A DNA stretch of 64,000 nucleotides from contig JAFLBB010000013.1 of the NCBI GenBank assembly GCA_017304135.1, positions 1 to 64,000 of the forward strand, in the 5' to 3' direction. Within the stretch, counting starts at the first letter, position 1; each line of letters opens with the position of its first letter. Shown here in pieces: positions 59,448 through 64,000 of this stretch. The notes under the pieces were generated by a model. That model saw only the letters and a program-made list of their open reading frames with translations. It ran no database searches and had not been told where the DNA came from. The stretch is from Acidobacteriota bacterium. GTDB taxonomy: Bacteria > Acidobacteriota > Terriglobia > Bryobacterales > Bryobacteraceae. The position numbers were made by a program, and so were the translations under genes.

Positions 59448-60203
59448 ATGAGCGGAACCGGGGCTCATGAAATGGAATTGTCGGCAACGCGTCTGCTGAT
59501 TGTCGACGACGACGAAAAGCTGGCCCGTCTGCTGCGCGACTACCTGGAGCCGCTCGGCTACCGCGTGGACCTCGTTCACAACGGTGTGGCCGGGCTGAAG
59601 CAGGCCCGCGAAGGCAACTACTCCGCCGTCATTCTCGACGTGATGATGCCGGGCATGAACGGCATGGAAGTGCTGCGCGAGCTGCGCAGAACGAGCTCGG
59701 TTCCCGTGCTCATGCTCACCGCCCTGGGCGACGAACCGGACCGCATTGCCGGGCTCGAAGTCGGCGCCGACGACTACCTGCCGAAGACCTTTTCCACACG
59801 GGAATTGCTGGCCCGGCTCCGCGCCGTGTTGCGCCGCTCCATGATCACGGCCAAGGCCCATGCCAAGGGCGAGGAAACGCGCGCCGCGGTGGTGGTCGGC
59901 CCGCTCTCCATCGACCCCGAAGCGCGCGAGGCCACCCTCGACGGCAAGCCGCTCGTGCTGACGCCGATTGAATACGACATGCTGCTCGCCCTGGCCCGCG
60001 GCGTGGGCCGCGTGAAAACCCGCGAGGCCCTGCTGCTGGAAGTGGCCGAACGCGACTTCGAAGCCTTTGACCGCTCCATCGACGTCCACATCTCCTCGCT
60101 GCGGAAAAAGTTGGGTGACGATCCGAAATCGCCTAAGTTCATTGAGACTGTGCGCGGCGCCGGCTACCGCATGCGAAAACCGGGGAGTGAGCCATGGGAG
60201 TAA
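59448..60203 (+). CDS. OmpR-family response regulator (CpxR-like)
   Basis: A 251-residue regulator. Receiver about 14-130: LLIVDDDEKLARLL (Asp20-22), phospho-acceptor Asp64 in VILDVMMPGMNG, Thr91, and Lys113 in YLPKTFSTREL, where Thr replaces the usual Pro after Lys. The OmpR/PhoB winged helix (about 155-245) includes PLSIDPEAREATLDGKPLVL, LTPIEYDMLLAL and DRSIDVHISSLRKKLGDDPK. AAGG lies upstream of the ATG at 59448; an ATG at 59472 is also in frame. Its stop overlaps the kinase start by 10 nt. It presumably binds the GTAAA repeats in the divergent region. Confidence 0.93.
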   Translation: MSGTGAHEMELSATRLLIVDDDEKLARLLRDYLEPLGYRVDLVHNGVAGLKQAREGNYSAVILDVMMPGMNGMEVLRELRRTSSVPVLMLTALGDEPDRIAGLEVGADDYLPKTFSTRELLARLRAVLRRSMITAKAHAKGEETRAAVVVGPLSIDPEAREATLDGKPLVLTPIEYDMLLALARGVGRVKTREALLLEVAERDFEAFDRSIDVHISSLRKKLGDDPKSPKFIETVRGAGYRMRKPGSEPWE

Positions 60204-61849
60204 ACCCCCGCTTCTCCCTGTCCACGAAGTTCGCCCTGCTGGCGCTGCTCAACGTAGCGCTGCTGGCCGTCGTGTTTGTCGTCTTCGTCCGCTGGCAGTT
60301 GAGTGAGGAACTGGAGTCGTTCCTCATGTCGACGGCGCGCGACCGCATCAGCAGCGTCTCGCGCAGCCTCGCGCTGGAGATGCAGCAGCACGACCGTTCG
60401 CACTGGAGCAGGCTGCTGCAGCAGTATTCCGACGAGCAGGGCGTCACCTTCATGCTCATCCAGACCGACGGCCAGGTGATGGCCGGTCCCGAGCTGGAAC
60501 TGCCCGCCGTCGTACAGGAGCGGCTCGTGCGCCCGCCGCAACGTGGCATTCCCGGTTTCAACCTTTTCCGCGAATGGAAAGGCCCCGGGCCTCCGCCGGA
60601 ACCACCCGTCAACCGTGAAGAGGAGCTGCGCCGGATGCAGCGTGAAATGAAGGCCGCCGGCAGGGAACTGAAAGCCGCCGGGAGGGAAATTAAAGAGGCC
60701 GAGAGCGAGATGCGCCGGCGCTATTTCCGCACCATCCCTTACTTCAATCCGACCCCTCCCCTTCTTGTAGTCTCCGAAGGGGCGACTCCTTACTGGGTGG
60801 GCGTCCGTCTCATGCTGCCTCCCGATGGCGAAGGCGAGCCGGTGCGCGCCTCCTTGCTGCTGGTCTCCTCCACCTTCTACAGCAATCCTTTCTTCTTCCA
60901 GCTGCGGCCCTGGCTTTGGATCGCCGCCGCGGCCATTGTCGTCTCCTTCCTCTGCTGGCTGCCGCTTGTGCATGGCCTGACTCAATCAACAGCCCGTATG
61001 ATGCGCGCCACGGCTGAAATTGCCGAAGGGAAGTTCGATGTCCACGTCGGCGACACGCGGCGTGATGAGCTGGGCCTGCTCGGGGCCGCTATCAATCGCA
61101 TGTCGTCACGCCTGGAGACCTTCACACGCGGGCAGAAGCGCTTCCTGGGCGACGTGGCCCATGAGCTGCGCTCGCCGCTGGCGCGCATGCAACTGGCCCT
61201 CGGCATTCTCGAGCGCAAAGCCGGCCCCGACGGCCAGAGCTATGTGCGCGACCTGATGGAGGATGTGGAGACCATGGCCGGGCTCACCGACGAGCTGCTG
61301 GCCTTCGCGAAAGCCGAGCTGAGCGCCGGGTCCATCAAACTCGAGCCGGTGAACGTGCTCGATGGCGTCCAGCGCGCCGTGCGGGCCGAAGCACGCGAGG
61401 GAGCCGCGGTGGAAGTGAACGTAGCCTCGAATCTCGCCATCATGGCCGACCCGGATTTCCTCTTCCGCTCCGTGTCCAACCTCCTGCGGAACGCCGTGCG
61501 CTACGCCGGCAGCGGCGGCCCCATTGCAATCTCAGCCGAACGGCGCGGCGGCCAGGTGAGAATCGCCGTAGCCGACTCGGGACCTGGAATTCCCGAACAG
61601 GCCGTGGACAAGATCTTCACGCCGTTCTTCCGCCTCGATGAATCGCGCAACCGCAGAACGGGCGGCACCGGACTGGGGCTGGCCATCGTACGCAGTTGCG
61701 TCGAGGCCTGCCACGGCTCAGTGGAGGCGCGCAACCGCAAGCCGCACGGGCTCGAAGTGGTGATGACGTTCACGGCCGCAGATGGATCGGGCCGCGAATC
61801 GCAGGAACTGGCCGCTGTCCGCGTGGACGGGCAGGGCGGGTCGCACTGA
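60194..61849 (+). CDS. Sensor histidine kinase (CpxA-like) with coiled-coil extracytoplasmic domain
   Basis: A 551-residue membrane kinase. TM1 about 13-33 (FALLALLNVALLAVVFVVFV), extracytoplasmic sensor about 34-235 that contains a charged helical repeat (about 140-178; REEELRRMQREMKAAG, RELKAAGREIKEAESEM), TM2 about 238-258, HAMP (STARMMRATAEIAEGKFDVH), HisKA with His323 in VAHELRSPLARM, N-box LLRNAVRYA, G1 ADSGPGIP and G2 GGTGLGLAIVRS. Catalytic elements are complete. It overlaps the regulator gene by 10 nt. The sensor is Pro-rich before the coiled coil (GPGPPPEPPVN). It resembles CpxA/EnvZ in domain order. Confidence 0.92.
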   Translation: MGVNPRFSLSTKFALLALLNVALLAVVFVVFVRWQLSEELESFLMSTARDRISSVSRSLALEMQQHDRSHWSRLLQQYSDEQGVTFMLIQTDGQVMAGPELELPAVVQERLVRPPQRGIPGFNLFREWKGPGPPPEPPVNREEELRRMQREMKAAGRELKAAGREIKEAESEMRRRYFRTIPYFNPTPPLLVVSEGATPYWVGVRLMLPPDGEGEPVRASLLLVSSTFYSNPFFFQLRPWLWIAAAAIVVSFLCWLPLVHGLTQSTARMMRATAEIAEGKFDVHVGDTRRDELGLLGAAINRMSSRLETFTRGQKRFLGDVAHELRSPLARMQLALGILERKAGPDGQSYVRDLMEDVETMAGLTDELLAFAKAELSAGSIKLEPVNVLDGVQRAVRAEAREGAAVEVNVASNLAIMADPDFLFRSVSNLLRNAVRYAGSGGPIAISAERRGGQVRIAVADSGPGIPEQAVDKIFTPFFRLDESRNRRTGGTGLGLAIVRSCVEACHGSVEARNRKPHGLEVVMTFTAADGSGRESQELAAVRVDGQGGSH

Positions 61850-61880
61850 GCGCTGCCGATCCGCCCCATCCGCGCCGCGC

Positions 61881-64000
61881 TCAAAAAATCAGCTTCAAGC
61901 CCAACTGCATGATGCGCGCATCGCGCGCCGTGGTAATTGTGCCGAACTGCGCGCGCGCGTTCCTGCCATCCGGACCGGCGCCAAAGGTATCGTCCACCAG
62001 GCCGTAGTTCACCTGATTGAAGGCGTTAAATGCTTCGGCGCGGAACTGCAGGTTGATGCGCTCCGTGATGCGCGTGTCCTTTACCAGCGAAAGGTCGAAG
62101 TTGACCGTGCCGGGGTGGCGGACATCACCAATCGTGCGGCTCACGTTGCCGAGCGTGAACTGCGGCGGATTCACAAACTGCGTCGTGTCAAACCAGCGTT
62201 GAGCGGTGCGCTGATCGCTCGGCAGTCCGGCGCTGATCCCCGTTGAGTTGGGTCGGTCGGCGGCGTTGTTGTTGGCCCCGCGCACGGTGAGCGGAATGCC
62301 CGTTTGCATCACCGAGATCATGTTGATCTGCCAGCCACCGACAATGCGCTGGGCGACTCCATTGGCAGGGCTGAACGCCTTCCCCCGGCCGAAGGGCAGC
62401 TCATACAGTGCGCTCACCACCAGCCGCTGGCTGACGTCGCCAGGGTCAACCGAGCGGTTCAGCTTGCGGTTGAACAGGCCGTCCTGGAAGCCGTTGTCCG
62501 TAATCTGCTCAATCGGTCCGAAATCGACCGGCACCAGCGTCGAATCGCTGATCTTCTTCCCATTGGTGTAGGCGAAATTGAGGAGCAGGCCGGTGGACAT
62601 GCGCCGTTGAATGTTCACCTGCAATTGGTGTGACAGATAGTTCCCTAACAACGGATTGCTCACTGTGACGCCCGTGTAGTACGGGAACGGCATCAGCGCC
62701 CGCTCGCGCGTGATCGTCGCCGCGCCCAATCCGCCCGGCACCAGCCCCGCGTAGGGATTCGGCACGGGCGTGTTCAGGTTCTGCTGGAGTTGGAATCGAA
62801 CCGTGGGGTCCACCTGGTTCAGGTTGTACCCGCCGGCCATGAATCCGTTGCCCTTGTTGCCGGCGTAGGTGACATCGATGAGCCAATTGGCGATCTGGTG
62901 CTGGATGCCAAAGTTCCACTGTTGGGTGAGCGGTGTGGTTTCGTCGCGCTGGGTGAAGCTTACACCCTGCCCAAGCAGAGCCAGGGGGCCGGCGGCGGCG
63001 CCAGGGGACTCCAGCGGCTTGGTGGGGAAGCCGTCCTGGAAGCGGAAGGCGCGCAGCCCGGGACCTTGCGCGACGTAGTTCGTGCGGGTGCTGGAGAACA
63101 ACTGCGGGTTGCCCAGGAAGGGCCGGAAGAAGATGGACGGGTAGTAGATGCCATAACCACCGCGGATGACGGTCTTGCCCGAGCCGAACACGTCGAGAGC
63201 GAATCCGAAGCGCGGGGCGAAGTCGTTGTAGTCCTCTTTCAGGAAGCTGCGCGGTTGGCCATCGCGGCCCGCGAAAACCGTATTGCCCGTAAAGGGCGAA
63301 CCCGTGACGCGGGCGCTGGGGTCGAAGTCGATCAGGCCGTTGTAGCGCTCATAGGGGCGCTTCTGCCAGTCCCAGCGTACACCCAGGTTCAGTGTAAGGC
63401 GGCGGTTTACCTTCCAGTCATCCTGGATGAACCAGCTGATCGCCGCACCGTGGTTGGAGTTGCCGAGGATGCGGTCAATGAAGGAGCTGCTCACATCGCC
63501 GGTAAGGAACTGCGCCATGTTGTTGCCCGTGCCGGCGGGTGATTGCGGATTGCTGGTGAGGCCGCCGAACGCATAGTCGCCCGACAGCGCCGCGCCTTGG
63601 CGGTTCCCGCCGTAGAGGATGCGGTAGTTGAAGCCGAACTTGGTCGCGTGATTGCCGGTGACCTTGGTGAGCATCTCCTGGATGTCCCAGTTCAGCGAGG
63701 CCCGCGTGCCGAAGGCCTGGCCGCCGATGGTGTCGAAGCCGAAGGCGATCTGCGGGAACTGGTCATTCGGTACGATTTCCGGAAGGCCCAGCTTGCGCGG
63801 CCAGCCCTGCCCGCCGTTGATGGCTCGGAAGGTGAAGAACTGGCGCATGAGGCCAACGCGCAGGTTGTTGATCAGCGTCGGCGACAACGTGTAGGTATCC
63901 GAGATCACCGCGTTGCGGTTGACCTGATCGTCCACGCGGTCCTGGCCCACGGTGGGGTCGGTGAAAATACTGTTGCCCGACGGCGCGTGCTGCGCCGAGG
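61881..64000 (-). CDS. Oar-like TonB-dependent outer-membrane protein, 5' part beyond window
   Basis: A barrel fragment of about 700 residues, open through the window end, so signal peptide, CarboxypepD_reg and plug are missing. Reading from the edge it begins APSGNSIFTDPTVGQDR in frame, and contains repeated barrel blocks shared with the 48789-52253 protein (WNFGIQHQIANWLIDVTYAG, VDPGDVSQRLVVSALYELPF). The last residues are LGLKLIF. It is convergent with the kinase gene 31 nt away. Lacks the Gly/Met-rich loop of its neighbour at 54517-57501. Confidence 0.88.
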   Translation of the reverse strand, partial: SAQHAPSGNSIFTDPTVGQDRVDDQVNRNAVISDTYTLSPTLINNLRVGLMRQFFTFRAINGGQGWPRKLGLPEIVPNDQFPQIAFGFDTIGGQAFGTRASLNWDIQEMLTKVTGNHATKFGFNYRILYGGNRQGAALSGDYAFGGLTSNPQSPAGTGNNMAQFLTGDVSSSFIDRILGNSNHGAAISWFIQDDWKVNRRLTLNLGVRWDWQKRPYERYNGLIDFDPSARVTGSPFTGNTVFAGRDGQPRSFLKEDYNDFAPRFGFALDVFGSGKTVIRGGYGIYYPSIFFRPFLGNPQLFSSTRTNYVAQGPGLRAFRFQDGFPTKPLESPGAAAGPLALLGQGVSFTQRDETTPLTQQWNFGIQHQIANWLIDVTYAGNKGNGFMAGGYNLNQVDPTVRFQLQQNLNTPVPNPYAGLVPGGLGAATITRERALMPFPYYTGVTVSNPLLGNYLSHQLQVNIQRRMSTGLLLNFAYTNGKKISDSTLVPVDFGPIEQITDNGFQDGLFNRKLNRSVDPGDVSQRLVVSALYELPFGRGKAFSPANGVAQRIVGGWQINMISVMQTGIPLTVRGANNNAADRPNSTGISAGLPSDQRTAQRWFDTTQFVNPPQFTLGNVSRTIGDVRHPGTVNFDLSLVKDTRITERINLQFRAEAFNAFNQVNYGLVDDTFGAGPDGRNARAQFGTITTARDARIMQLGLKLIF

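Overview
The window looks like chromosomal DNA of a Gram-negative, high-GC Acidobacteriota, most likely from the Bryobacterales/Solibacteraceae group. The pointers are a secreted subtilase ending in what I recognise as the Solibacter-type C-terminal domain, three Oar-like TonB-dependent-type outer-membrane proteins, a winged-helix/transmembrane regulator of the kind expanded in that group, lipid A (lpxD) and hopanoid (squalene-hopene cyclase) genes, and a PEP-CTERM protein. The lineage is inferred from families only; no rRNA or tRNA gene is visible. Gene density is high and no gene-free stretch exceeds about 300 bases (the longest, 39825-40115, holds a possible 50-residue ORF).

Layout. 1-5.1 kb: a sugar nucleotidyltransferase divergent from an MFS transporter/lipoprotein sulfatase pair, then a methyltransferase. 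5.2-12.3 kb: squalene-hopene cyclase, a zinc-ribbon membrane protein, a hybrid sensor protein with a degraded kinase domain, a PEP-CTERM protein, a DinB-fold protein and recA. 12.3-15.3 kb (minus): sulfatase plus alpha/beta hydrolase, then a methyltransferase divergent from a MarR regulator over a perfect 14-bp palindrome. 15.4-19.6 kb (plus): MarR, radical SAM, ALDH7-type dehydrogenase and two unknown genes. 19.6-26.3 kb (minus): a tightly packed run lpxD / LOG-like / SpoIIE-type phosphatase / potassium channel / nnr / tsaE. 26.4-32.7 kb: the subtilase, greA and a CDP-alcohol phosphatidyltransferase, then on the minus strand nikR-acpS, a small basic protein and dtd. 33-36.9 kb (minus): three overlapping amidohydrolase-family genes, two of which have lost the HxH metal motif, sharing a bidirectional promoter with purM-purN-oxidoreductase (36.9-39.8 kb). 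40-41.7 kb: an exported unknown protein divergent from a HicA/HicB toxin-antitoxin pair. 41.8-53.6 kb: a carbohydrate/xenobiotic locus with a GH127 enzyme, an epoxide hydrolase-like protein, two FAD-dependent oxidoreductases, an Oar-like barrel and a divergent regulator. 53.7-64 kb: a PRC-barrel protein, a Cpx-like envelope locus, and a further barrel cut by the window end.

The most unusual part is 54.4-61.8 kb. An OmpR-type regulator/kinase pair diverges from three genes encoding a Spy/CpxP-like LTxxQ protein, an exported DUF5666-like protein and an Oar-like barrel. All three products carry Gly/Pro-rich, often Met-rich, low-complexity segments. The intergenic region holds a GTAAA-N6-GTAAA direct repeat, the layout of the enterobacterial CpxR box, placed over the inferred -35 of the Spy-like operon. 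I interpret this as an acidobacterial Cpx-like envelope or metal stress system. A second recurring theme is a TAnnnT hexamer 6-9 nt before the start codon of many genes, suggesting frequent leaderless or near-leaderless transcription.
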